Positions 17,462 to 24,640 of a stretch of 64,000 nucleotides of DNA are shown piece by piece. Position 1 is the first letter of the stretch; each line of letters starts with the position of its first letter. The stretch covers positions 1,290,823-1,354,822 of the forward strand of contig NZ_CP085327.1 of assembly GCF_020614375.1 (NCBI RefSeq), read 5' to 3'. A program made the translations under genes and the position numbers. A model generated the notes under the pieces. That model was not told the DNA's origin. It saw nothing but the letters and a program-made list of their open reading frames with translations, and did not search any database. Source of the DNA: Haladaptatus salinisoli (GTDB taxonomy: Archaea; Halobacteriota; Halobacteria; Halobacteriales; Haladaptataceae).

Positions 17462-18256
17462 ATGAACACAGGAACTGCGGCACGACTCGACCGCATCGGG
17501 CGCGACGGACGCTACGTCGTCGTCCCGATGGACCACGGAATCACGCTCGGAGCGGTACGCGGACTGAAGAACATCGAAACGACCATCGACGCGGTCACCC
17601 GGGGGGGTGCCGACGCCGTTCTCACGCAGAAGGGCGTCGCGCCGCGCGTCCACCCGAACAAGAACGGCGCGGGCTACGTCGTCCACCTGAACGCGTCGAC
17701 GACCATCGGTCCGGACTCGAACGACAAACGAACGACCGGCACCGTCGAGGACGCCATCCGCGCCGGCGCGGACGCCGTCTCGTTTCACATCAACGTCGGG
17801 AGCAACCACGAACCGGAGCAGATGAGCGAACTCGCGCGGGTCTGTTCCGAGGCCGACCGATTCGGTCTCCCGGTGCTCGCCATGTCCTACGCGCGGGGGC
17901 CGGGCGTCGACGAGCACGACGCCGAGAGCCTCGGCCACGCGGTTCGACTCGCAGAGGAGGTCGGCGCGGACGTGGTGAAGACGGCGTACAGCGGCGACGC
18001 CGAGAGCTTCGAACGCGTCGTGGAATCGACGCGCCTCCCCGTCATCATCGCCGGCGGCACGCCCGAGAGCGACCGGACGACGCTCGCCGCGGTTCGCGGC
18101 GCGATGGACGCGGGCGCGGCGGGCGTCTCCATCGGGCGGTCGGTCTTCCAGCACGACGACCCGGCGGCCATCGCGCGGGCAGTGGCGGGCGTGGTGCACG
18201 ACGACCTCTCCGCGGATGACGCGCTCGACGGGGCCGGACTCGCGGTGGAGGTTTGA
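17462..18256 (+). CDS. 2-amino-3,7-dideoxy-D-threo-hept-6-ulosonate (ADH) synthase
   Basis: First enzyme of the archaeal shikimate route that replaces DAHP synthase. It joins L-aspartate semialdehyde to a deoxyketohexose phosphate. The 264-residue protein belongs to the DeoC/FbaB class I aldolase family. The catalytic Lys is expected in GADVVKTAYSGD, with the active-site DHG in VVPMDHGITLGAVRG and the phosphate loop in GVSIGRSVFQ. It lies 27 bp behind trpA on the same strand and upstream of 3-dehydroquinate synthase II, the next pathway enzyme. This context separates it from fructose-bisphosphate aldolase, its close relative. Confidence 0.92.
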   Translation: MNTGTAARLDRIGRDGRYVVVPMDHGITLGAVRGLKNIETTIDAVTRGGADAVLTQKGVAPRVHPNKNGAGYVVHLNASTTIGPDSNDKRTTGTVEDAIRAGADAVSFHINVGSNHEPEQMSELARVCSEADRFGLPVLAMSYARGPGVDEHDAESLGHAVRLAEEVGADVVKTAYSGDAESFERVVESTRLPVIIAGGTPESDRTTLAAVRGAMDAGAAGVSIGRSVFQHDDPAAIARAVAGVVHDDLSADDALDGAGLAVEV

Positions 18257-18343
18257 GGTCGGCGCGGGGCGAAGCGACCGACGGCGCTCGAAGGAGTCGC
18301 CGTATCCGCCACGTTGAAGCCACCCCGATTCGACCGTGGAACT

Positions 18344-19513
18344 ATGACACGCTCCGTGTGGTTGAAAGCCGACTCGGCGGTCGGCGACTGGGACGACCGA
18401 CGCAGACGAATCACGACCGGACTGGAAGCAGGCGTCGACTGGGTGCTCGTGGACGAACACGACGTAGAGCGCGTCCGCGAACTCGGCGAGGTGAACGTCG
18501 CGGCGTTCCGCTCCGACGGCGACGTTCACGTGATGGACGTCGAGGCGGACGACGGCCCCGAGGTCGACGCGCGCATCGTCGGCAAGGACGGCGAGGGCGA
18601 CGGGACGGTCGACCTCCCGTCCGACCTCTCCGGTTCCGCCGACCTCTCGACGCTCCGGCGGGACGGCGAAGCCGAGGGAGCCTACGTCCGAATACTGAGC
18701 GAGAAGTACGAAGCGTTCGCCGAGGCGGCGGCCGAGGAGGCGGCCTACACCGTCATCGTCGGTGAGGACTGGACCATCATCCCGCTCGAGAACCTCATCG
18801 CGCGAATCGGCGAGGAGACGGAACTGGTCGCGGGCGTCTCGAACGCCGAGGAGGCCCGAGCCGCGTTCGAGACGCTGGAACTCGGCGCCGACGCGGTGTT
18901 GCTGGACAGCGACGACCCCGACGAAATTCGCGCGACGATCGACGTTCGAGACGCCGCCGAGCGCGAGAAACTCGACCTCGAGTGGGCCGAGGTGCGAACC
19001 ATCGAACGGACGGGGAGCGCCGACCGCGTCTGCGTCGACTCCGGGTCGCTGCTGGAACACGACGAGGGCATGCTCGTCGGGTCGATGTCGCGGGGGCTCT
19101 TTTTCGTCCACGCGGAGACCGCCGAATCGCCCTACGTCGCATCCCGGCCGTTTCGCGTGAACGCCGGGGCGGTTCACGCCTACGTCCGGACGCCCGACGG
19201 CGGGACGAAGTACCTCGCGGAACTGCAGAGCGGCGACGAGGTGCAGGTCGCCGATCTCGACGGGAACACGCGCGAGGCGGTGGTCGGACGGGTGAAGATA
19301 GAGAAGCGCCCGATGTTCCGACTCGAGGTCGAGACGGCGGACGGAGACCGCGTGGAGACGCTCCTCCAGAACGCGGAGACCATCAAGGTCGCGACGCGAG
19401 ACGGGCGAAAAGCGGTGACCGACCTCGCGGAGGGCGACGAGGTGAAACTCCTCCTCGAAGGCGGCGCTCGGCACTTCGGCGAGCGCGTCGAGGAGAGCAT
19501 CATCGAACAGTAG
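18344..19513 (+). CDS. 3-dehydroquinate synthase II (archaeal AroB')
   Basis: Converts ADH to 3-dehydroquinate by NAD-dependent oxidative deamination and cyclisation. The 389-residue protein has the family start MTRSVWLKADSAVGDWDDRR and the conserved VIVGEDWTIIPLENLIA, GMLVGSMSRGLFFVHAE and RPFRVNAGAVHAYV. It is unrelated to the bacterial AroB fold. The length is normal. ATG 18344 was chosen over an upstream in-frame start because the family begins at MTRSVW. Together with the upstream ADH synthase and the nearby aroD, it makes a complete entry into the shikimate pathway. Confidence 0.95.
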   Translation: MTRSVWLKADSAVGDWDDRRRRITTGLEAGVDWVLVDEHDVERVRELGEVNVAAFRSDGDVHVMDVEADDGPEVDARIVGKDGEGDGTVDLPSDLSGSADLSTLRRDGEAEGAYVRILSEKYEAFAEAAAEEAAYTVIVGEDWTIIPLENLIARIGEETELVAGVSNAEEARAAFETLELGADAVLLDSDDPDEIRATIDVRDAAEREKLDLEWAEVRTIERTGSADRVCVDSGSLLEHDEGMLVGSMSRGLFFVHAETAESPYVASRPFRVNAGAVHAYVRTPDGGTKYLAELQSGDEVQVADLDGNTREAVVGRVKIEKRPMFRLEVETADGDRVETLLQNAETIKVATRDGRKAVTDLAEGDEVKLLLEGGARHFGERVEESIIEQ

Positions 19514-19538
19514 TTCGCCGGCGGTCGGTCTCTATTTC

Positions 19539-19955
19539 TCACTGTGCGGTCGCGTCGCGTTCGAGCGGGGCGGTACACCACTGGCAGAAATCGAGGTCTT
19601 CGTCCACTTCTCGGCCGCAGTTCGGACACTGCGTGCCGCGTCCGCCCGTGACGGCGGCGGCCCGGTTGCCGCGGAGGGCGGCCCAGTACGCGTCGAGGAT
19701 GTTGCACAGTTGGACGACGAGAATCGGGAGGACGATGCTCGTCTTGAGGCCTTGCACGGCCTGTACGTAGGCCGACCAGCCCCCGGTTTCGACGCTCTGG
19801 AACGTTTGCTCCGGGATGAACACCATCGCCGTCGTCAGGGCGAAGCCGAACCAGAGAAGCGCGCGAAGCCACTGGCGCAGGTAGGCGTGGCCGAGTCCGG
19901 GGTAGACCAGCGCGAGCAGGGCCGCGAGCCACGGGCGCTTTCGGTTCCGCGTCAC
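19539..19955 (-). CDS. Membrane protein with C-terminal zinc ribbon
   Basis: A 138-residue protein with a basic start (MTRNRKRPWL), then hydrophobic segments AALLALVYPGLGHAYL, ALLWFGFALTTAMVFI and SIVLPILVVQLCNILDAYWA. The cytosolic C-terminus carries a rubredoxin-like knuckle pair, CPNCG and CQWC. I chose GTG 19955 because the TTTTAAAC box at 19980-19987 is 28 bp upstream and fits leaderless initiation. The frame could extend further, but then the promoter would lie inside the gene. The VYPGLGHAYL segment resembles TM2-like small membrane proteins. Function is unknown. Confidence 0.8.
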   Translation of the reverse strand: MTRNRKRPWLAALLALVYPGLGHAYLRQWLRALLWFGFALTTAMVFIPEQTFQSVETGGWSAYVQAVQGLKTSIVLPILVVQLCNILDAYWAALRGNRAAAVTGGRGTQCPNCGREVDEDLDFCQWCTAPLERDATAQ

Positions 19956-20067
19956 TAGCCGGGGATTGACGTTGAGTCGTTTTAAACCCTTCCGATACGT
20001 TTTCGACGAAACGACGACCCCAGTCCGCACGAAAACCGTACGCCGTGCCGGTTTCGCCCGCCGTTCG

Positions 20068-20739
20068 TCACCCGCCTAAATCGCGGACGAGGCGCGAGAG
20101 GGTCGTCAAATCGTACTGCCCCGGCGCGGTCGCGTCGGCCGAATCGAGGGGCGCGTAGCCGATTTTCGAGCCGTAGAGCGGCGCGACCGCCCGCGAGTGT
20201 TTGCCGACTTCGCCCATCGCCACGGTCGCCACGCGTCGCCCGCGCTCCGTCAGGTCGTCCGTGACCGCAAGCAGGTCGAGCACGTCGGAGCGGGTTCGGG
20301 CGGTGACCGCGAGCTTTCCCACGTCGGCGCGGTCGGTGGCGTCTTCCAGCAGTTCGCGCAGTTTCTCACGAGGGGGCGTCGTATCGAAGTCGTGCACCGA
20401 GGCGACGACCGCGGCGTCGTTCGCGCGGGCGCGCTCCGCGACCGCCGCGCCGCGCTCCCTGAACAGGCTCTCCAGTTCGACGTCGATTGCGACGACGGCG
20501 TCGCGCTCCGCCGCGGCGGCGAGGGCGTCCAGTCGCTCGTCGCCGGTCGCTTCGCCGCCCTCCCACGCCGCCCGGTTCGTGGCGAGAACCGGCAGGTCGC
20601 CGTCGTAAGCCGAGAGCGAGTCGAGCGGGTCGTCCGCCAGGTCCATCCGAAACTCAACGAGGTCGGCGTGGTCGCGGGCGCGGGGTTCCGCCCCGAGGTC
20701 GGCGGTGCTGGCCGCGAGGGCGAACGTGTCGAACTCCAT
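20068..20739 (-). CDS. aroD: 3-dehydroquinate dehydratase, type I
   Basis: Dehydrates 3-dehydroquinate to 3-dehydroshikimate through a Schiff base. The protein has 223 residues in a TIM barrel. The catalytic His is in AVVASVHDFDTTP and the Schiff-base Lys in ADVGKLAVTARTRSD. The C-terminal KIGYAPLDSADATAPGQYDL is the substrate lid. Start 20739 has an A/T box (about 20763-20771) at leaderless distance. It lies on the opposite strand from trpCBA and the two earlier shikimate enzymes but completes the local aromatic gene set. Confidence 0.95.
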   Translation of the reverse strand: MEFDTFALAASTADLGAEPRARDHADLVEFRMDLADDPLDSLSAYDGDLPVLATNRAAWEGGEATGDERLDALAAAAERDAVVAIDVELESLFRERGAAVAERARANDAAVVASVHDFDTTPPREKLRELLEDATDRADVGKLAVTARTRSDVLDLLAVTDDLTERGRRVATVAMGEVGKHSRAVAPLYGSKIGYAPLDSADATAPGQYDLTTLSRLVRDLGG

Positions 20740-20786
20740 GGCGGACGGTCGGCCCGCCCGAACAAAAGGTTACTCGAACGAACCGA

Positions 20787-21815
20787 CTACTCGCGGTACG
20801 GTTCGTGGGTGGCGACGAACCGAGTGCCGTCGCGGGTCACGTCGGTCACCTCGTAGAATCGGATGTCGCGCTCCTGCGCCGTCTTGACCGGGAAGTCGTA
20901 GTGGCGGGAGTCGTACTTCAGCGTCCCGTCGTGCTCGCGGACGAACTCGCGGTGTTCGTCGAGTCGCGTACCGACGACGTCGCGCGAGAGTTCGGGCACC
21001 GACTCGACGCGCTCCTCGAAGACGCTCGTGAACTCTTCTTCCAGTTCGTAGCCCACCGAGTGGCGGCCGGCGACCATCGCCGCGAGCGAGGTGGTTCCGG
21101 TCCCCCAGAACGGGTCGAGGACGGTGTCGCCGTAGACCGAGAACATCGAGACGAGCCGGTAGGGAAGTTCGAACGGGAACGCCGCCGAACGCTCGCGCAG
21201 GTCGCCGTGGTCGAGTTCCTGTATCTCGCCGCGAACCTCGACCCAGAGGTCGGAGAACCACTCGTTGCGCTCCTCCCAGAAGTACGCCGACTCGTAGCGC
21301 CGGTCCGACCCCGGTTCGAGGTCGCGCGGGTCGCCGTTCCGGAAGACGAGCAGGTACTCGTGTTCGAGCGCGGTGTATGCGTTCGGCGGGAGCATCCCCG
21401 ACCCCATGAACTTCGTCAGGCGGTTCGAGGGCTTGCGCCAGAGGATGTCCGGGAGGGGACGCAGGCCGCAGTCCCGCAGTCGGCCGAGCACCCGCGAGTG
21501 GTTCGGGAACAGCTGAAAGGTTCCGTCCACCTTCCGGGTCGCGTCGCCGACGTTTATCACCGCGATGCCGCCGGGCTTCAGCACGCGGACGAGCTCGGCC
21601 CAGACGGAAGCGAGTTCGTCGTGCATCAGCTCGAAGGCGGCGTCGCCGTCCTCGCGTTCCAGCGCCGATTCGATCTCGGGGTTCGACGCGGCGAACAGGT
21701 CGTCCCACATCTCTATCATGGGGTACGGCGGCGATGTGACGACGAGGTCTATCGAATCGTCCGGAAGCGAACTCCGACTCGCGTCGCCGACGTGAATCTC
21801 GTGCTCGGTTTCCAT
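20787..21815 (-). CDS. zim: Orphan DNA methyltransferase, CTAG-specific (Zim type)
   Basis: A 342-residue AdoMet-dependent amino-methyltransferase of the beta class. The catalytic motif TSPPYPMIEMWDDLF comes first and the AdoMet motif DPFWGTGTTSLAAMVAGR comes later. TSPPY is typical of N4-cytosine enzymes. From memory this is the conserved haloarchaeal orphan methylase that modifies CTAG and has no partner nuclease. No restriction gene is next to it here. I set the start at ATG 21815 (METEHEIHVGDASR), because the A/T box at about 21847-21854 would place an earlier start inside the promoter. CTAG is very rare in this window, which agrees with the proposed target. Confidence 0.85.
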   Translation of the reverse strand: METEHEIHVGDASRSSLPDDSIDLVVTSPPYPMIEMWDDLFAASNPEIESALEREDGDAAFELMHDELASVWAELVRVLKPGGIAVINVGDATRKVDGTFQLFPNHSRVLGRLRDCGLRPLPDILWRKPSNRLTKFMGSGMLPPNAYTALEHEYLLVFRNGDPRDLEPGSDRRYESAYFWEERNEWFSDLWVEVRGEIQELDHGDLRERSAAFPFELPYRLVSMFSVYGDTVLDPFWGTGTTSLAAMVAGRHSVGYELEEEFTSVFEERVESVPELSRDVVGTRLDEHREFVREHDGTLKYDSRHYDFPVKTAQERDIRFYEVTDVTRDGTRFVATHEPYRE

Positions 21816-21879
21816 TGCGGTTGCTATCTGAACGTATCTGCGCACCGCAAAAACCTCTTTTCAAACCGGTCCGAGAAGA

Positions 21880-22842
21880 TTACAGCGCGATCGTTCCTTC
21901 CTCGGCTTCGAGCAGTTCGTGGTAGCGGTTGCGGATGGTGACCTCGCTGATGTCGGCGACGTCGCTCACCTCGGCCTGCGTCGTCTTCTCGTTGGTGAGG
22001 AGGGCGGCGGCGTAGACGGCGGCGGCGGCGAGGCCGACCGGCGACTTCCCGCTGTGGACGCCCTGCTCTTTCGCGTTCCGCAGGAGTTCGCGGGCGCGGT
22101 GCTCGGACTCGTCCGAGAGGTCGAGACCGGACGCGAACCGCGGGACGTAGCTTTCGGGGTCGGCGGGTTTCACTTCGAGGCTGAGTTCGCGCACGACGTA
22201 GCGGTAGGTGCGCGCCACTTCGCTCTTATCGACGCGGCTCACGTCCGTTATCTCGTCCAGGCTGCGCGGGACGCCTGCCTGTCGGGCGGCGGCGTAGACG
22301 CAGGAAGTCGAGACGCCCTCGATGGAGCGTCCCGGCAGCAGGTCTTCGTTCAGCGCCCGGCGGTAGATGACGCTGGCCATCTCGCGGACGTTGTCCGGTA
22401 GCCCGAGGGCCGAGGCCATCCGGTCGATCTCGCCCAGCGCCTGCTTGAGGTTGCGCTCCTTCGAATCGCGCGTGCGGAACCGCTCGTTCCACTTTCGGAG
22501 TCGCTGCATCTTCTCGCGCTGGCGCGACCCCAACGAGTTCCCGTAGGCGTCCTTGTTCCGCCAGTCGATGTTGGTCGAGAGCCCCTTGTCGTGCATCGTG
22601 TTCGTCGTCGGCGCGCCGACGCGGGACTTCTCGTTCTTCTCCTTCGCGTCGAAGGCGCGCCACTCCGGCCCGCGGTCGACGTTGTCCTCTTCGACGACCA
22701 GTCCGCAGTCCTGACAGACGGTCTCGCCGTGGCCCGAGTCCGCGATGAGCTTACCGCTACACTCGGGACAGCTCTGTCCTCCGGTTCGTTCTTCCTCTAC
22801 TTCCGTTTCCTCGGTTCTCGTTCGGATTGACGTATTTGGCAT
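21880..22842 (-). CDS. tfb: Transcription initiation factor IIB (TFB)
   Basis: Archaeal TFIIB homologue that binds the BRE and TBP-TATA complex and recruits RNA polymerase. The protein has 320 residues. The N-terminal zinc ribbon is seen as SCPECSGKLI and VCQDCGLVVEED. The B-finger region follows, with GPEWRAF and SLGSRQREKMQRLRKW. Two cyclin repeats follow, including AARQAGVPRSLDEIT and VYAAALLTNEKTTQAEVS. Haloarchaea usually have several TFB paralogs, so this may be one of many. It is on the same strand as the methylase gene, 64 bp upstream of it. Confidence 0.97.
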   Translation of the reverse strand: MPNTSIRTRTEETEVEEERTGGQSCPECSGKLIADSGHGETVCQDCGLVVEEDNVDRGPEWRAFDAKEKNEKSRVGAPTTNTMHDKGLSTNIDWRNKDAYGNSLGSRQREKMQRLRKWNERFRTRDSKERNLKQALGEIDRMASALGLPDNVREMASVIYRRALNEDLLPGRSIEGVSTSCVYAAARQAGVPRSLDEITDVSRVDKSEVARTYRYVVRELSLEVKPADPESYVPRFASGLDLSDESEHRARELLRNAKEQGVHSGKSPVGLAAAAVYAAALLTNEKTTQAEVSDVADISEVTIRNRYHELLEAEEGTIAL

Positions 22843-23118
22843 GGTGAGTACCCCCAGTGTGGGAGAGCGTCGGCTACCGGGCAGGGAAAACCTGTAAAAC
22901 CCGGATTCCGCGTAGTCTTAACGTGCCGTTATGACGAAAAGTACTTAAAGGCTTCGTTTTTGGCTCCGTTTGGGTTCGTGAAACAGTCTCACGGGCCGTG
23001 AAATCGCCGTCCCGCGTCGAGCGAACGAAATGTTTAAGCACCCATTTCCGGCCGGTAAGGAGGCGTTTACCCCGCCCAGAACGAATCGTTTACTCCTCCT
23101 CGGACGAACGTGGTACCG
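22843..23118. promoter_or_regulatory. Divergent promoter region between tfb and the BtuF-like gene
   Basis: This 276 bp spacer has several A/T boxes. GTACTTAAAGG near 22940-22950 is preceded by CGAAAA, a good BRE-like stretch on the plus strand. TGTTTAAGC lies near 23030, and CGTTTACTCC near 23088 sits at leaderless distance from the ATG at 23119. On the minus strand CCTTTAAGTAC overlaps the first box, so it can be read both ways. No small gene is evident. Confidence 0.5.
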
Positions 23119-23868
23119 ATGGCTCCGAATCGCGTCGTCTCGCTCGCCCCGAGCGCGACCGAAATCCTCCGTGCGCTCGGGGCGAGCGACCGGCTGGCGG
23201 GCGTCACGCACCACTGCCCGGCCGACGCGCCGGCCGTCGGCGGCTGGCTGAACCCCGACTTCGAGGCTGTGGAGGCGCGCGACCCGGATCTCGTGCTCAC
23301 CGTCGACCCGCTACAGGCGGACGTGCGCGACGAACTTCGAGAGCGCGGACACCGCGTCGTCCACGTCGAACCGGGAACGCTCGACGAGGTGGTCGAGTCG
23401 TTCGGCGCGCTCGGACGCGCGGTCGGGAAGCCGCGGGCGGGTCGCGACCTCGTGCGGCGAGCGCGGAACCGAATCCGACGCGTCCGCCGACTGGTCGCGG
23501 GACGCGACCGGCCCGTCGTCTACTGCGAGGAGTGGTCCGACCCGCCGACCGCCGCCGGAAACTGGGTTCCCGACGCGGTCGAAGTCGCCGGCGGTCGGTA
23601 CCCGTTCCGCGCGCCGGGCGAGCGGTCGCGGGAGGTCGGACGGGGGACGGTCGAGGACGCCGAACCGGAACACGTCTTCCTCCACGTCTGCGGCCGCGGC
23701 GAACGAAGCGACCCCCGGGCCGTGACCGAACGCGACTGGGAGATACCCGCGCTCGAACGCGACGCGGTTCACGTGTTGGACGACTCCGCGCTGAACCAGC
23801 CGAGTCCGCGATTGTTGGACGGAATCGAGACGATGGCCGCGACGCTCCACCCCGACGCGACGGAGTAG
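23119..23868 (+). CDS. BtuF-like cobalamin-binding protein, cytosolic form
   Basis: A 249-residue protein with the fold of periplasmic B12-binding proteins, starting RVVSLAPSATEILRALGASD, then LNPDFEAVEARDPDLVLTVD and VVYCEEWSDPPTAAGNWVPD. No signal peptide or lipobox is present and no BtuCD genes are near, so it is probably not an ABC uptake component. Such cytosolic homologues are common in haloarchaea and of uncertain role. I chose ATG 23119 over GTG 23110 because of the A/T box spacing. The 176-residue NTPase gene follows on the same strand. Confidence 0.82.
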   Translation: MAPNRVVSLAPSATEILRALGASDRLAGVTHHCPADAPAVGGWLNPDFEAVEARDPDLVLTVDPLQADVRDELRERGHRVVHVEPGTLDEVVESFGALGRAVGKPRAGRDLVRRARNRIRRVRRLVAGRDRPVVYCEEWSDPPTAAGNWVPDAVEVAGGRYPFRAPGERSREVGRGTVEDAEPEHVFLHVCGRGERSDPRAVTERDWEIPALERDAVHVLDDSALNQPSPRLLDGIETMAATLHPDATE

Positions 23869-23903
23869 CAACAGCCAAGTCCGGTCGGAAACTGGAGGCG
23901 GAC

Positions 23904-24434
23904 ATGCGAGTCGGCGTAGGCAGTCGAAATCCCGTGAAGGTCGCCGCCGTCGAAGCCGTCTTCGACGCCCGCGAGGCGCGGGTCGAACCGGTCGTCATCG
24001 AGTCGGTCGCGGTCGAGTCGGGCGTCGCCGAACAACCGGTGGGCGAGCGCGAGACGCTCGCGGGCGCGGAGAACCGCGCCCGCCGCGCCGCCGTCGGACG
24101 CGACCTCGGCGTCGGACTCGAAGGCGGCGTGAGCGACGTTCCCGACGCGGACGGCCTCTACCTCACCATGTGGGCCGCCGTGACGGACGGGGAGACGACG
24201 GGGCGCGGGAGCGGCCCGCGCCTGCAACTCCCCGAATCGGTCGCCCGCCGGATCCGAGACGGGGAGGAACTCGGTCCCGTCATGGACGACGCGCTCGGCG
24301 AGTCGGACGTGGCGAAAAAGCAGGGTGCGGCGGGGGCGCTCACCGACGGCATCATCGACCGGCAGGAAGCGCTGGAACACGCGGTCGCCGGTGCGCTCGC
24401 CCCGTTCGTCACCGACTTCTACGACCGAGGGTGA
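23904..24434 (+). CDS. Inosine/xanthosine triphosphatase (YjjX family)
   Basis: House-cleaning NTPase that hydrolyses ITP and XTP, so deaminated purines are not built into nucleic acids. The 176-residue protein starts with the signature MRVGVGSRNPVKVAAVEAVF. It keeps VGLEGGVSDVPDADGLYLTM and the C-terminal AKKQGAAGALTDGIIDR. The length is normal for the YjjX/non-canonical NTPase group. It starts 36 bp behind the BtuF-like gene on the same strand and probably shares its transcript. Confidence 0.9.
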   Translation: MRVGVGSRNPVKVAAVEAVFDAREARVEPVVIESVAVESGVAEQPVGERETLAGAENRARRAAVGRDLGVGLEGGVSDVPDADGLYLTMWAAVTDGETTGRGSGPRLQLPESVARRIRDGEELGPVMDDALGESDVAKKQGAAGALTDGIIDRQEALEHAVAGALAPFVTDFYDRG

Positions 24435-24451
24435 TTCGCGGAGCGACACGC

Positions 24452-24604
24452 TGATACGTTCCGTTGGTGCGTCGGCGGATGCGCGTCGCCGAACGGGAGG
24501 GCTGCGACCTCGTCGTCGGAGCGACTCGGTTCGCCAGCACTAGCCAAAACAACGTGGAACGACAGGGTCTGAAACTCGCGTACACGAAATCGGTATGGAT
24601 GTGA
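24452..24604 (+). pseudogene. C-terminal remnant of a GNAT acetyltransferase
   Basis: An open stretch of about 50 codons, with an internal ATG at 24479, encodes EGCDLVVGATRFASTSQNNV followed by ERQGLKLAYTKSVWM and a stop. This is the acetyl-CoA-site tail of GNAT proteins (SQxNxxRxGF-like, then AYT). The N-terminal core of such an enzyme is absent and an in-frame TGA lies just upstream. It is most likely the residue of a deleted gene. Expression as a tiny peptide is not supported. Confidence 0.6.
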
Positions 24605-24640
24605 GCCCGTTCGGGCCGCCGCGAGACGGAGAGAGCCGGG

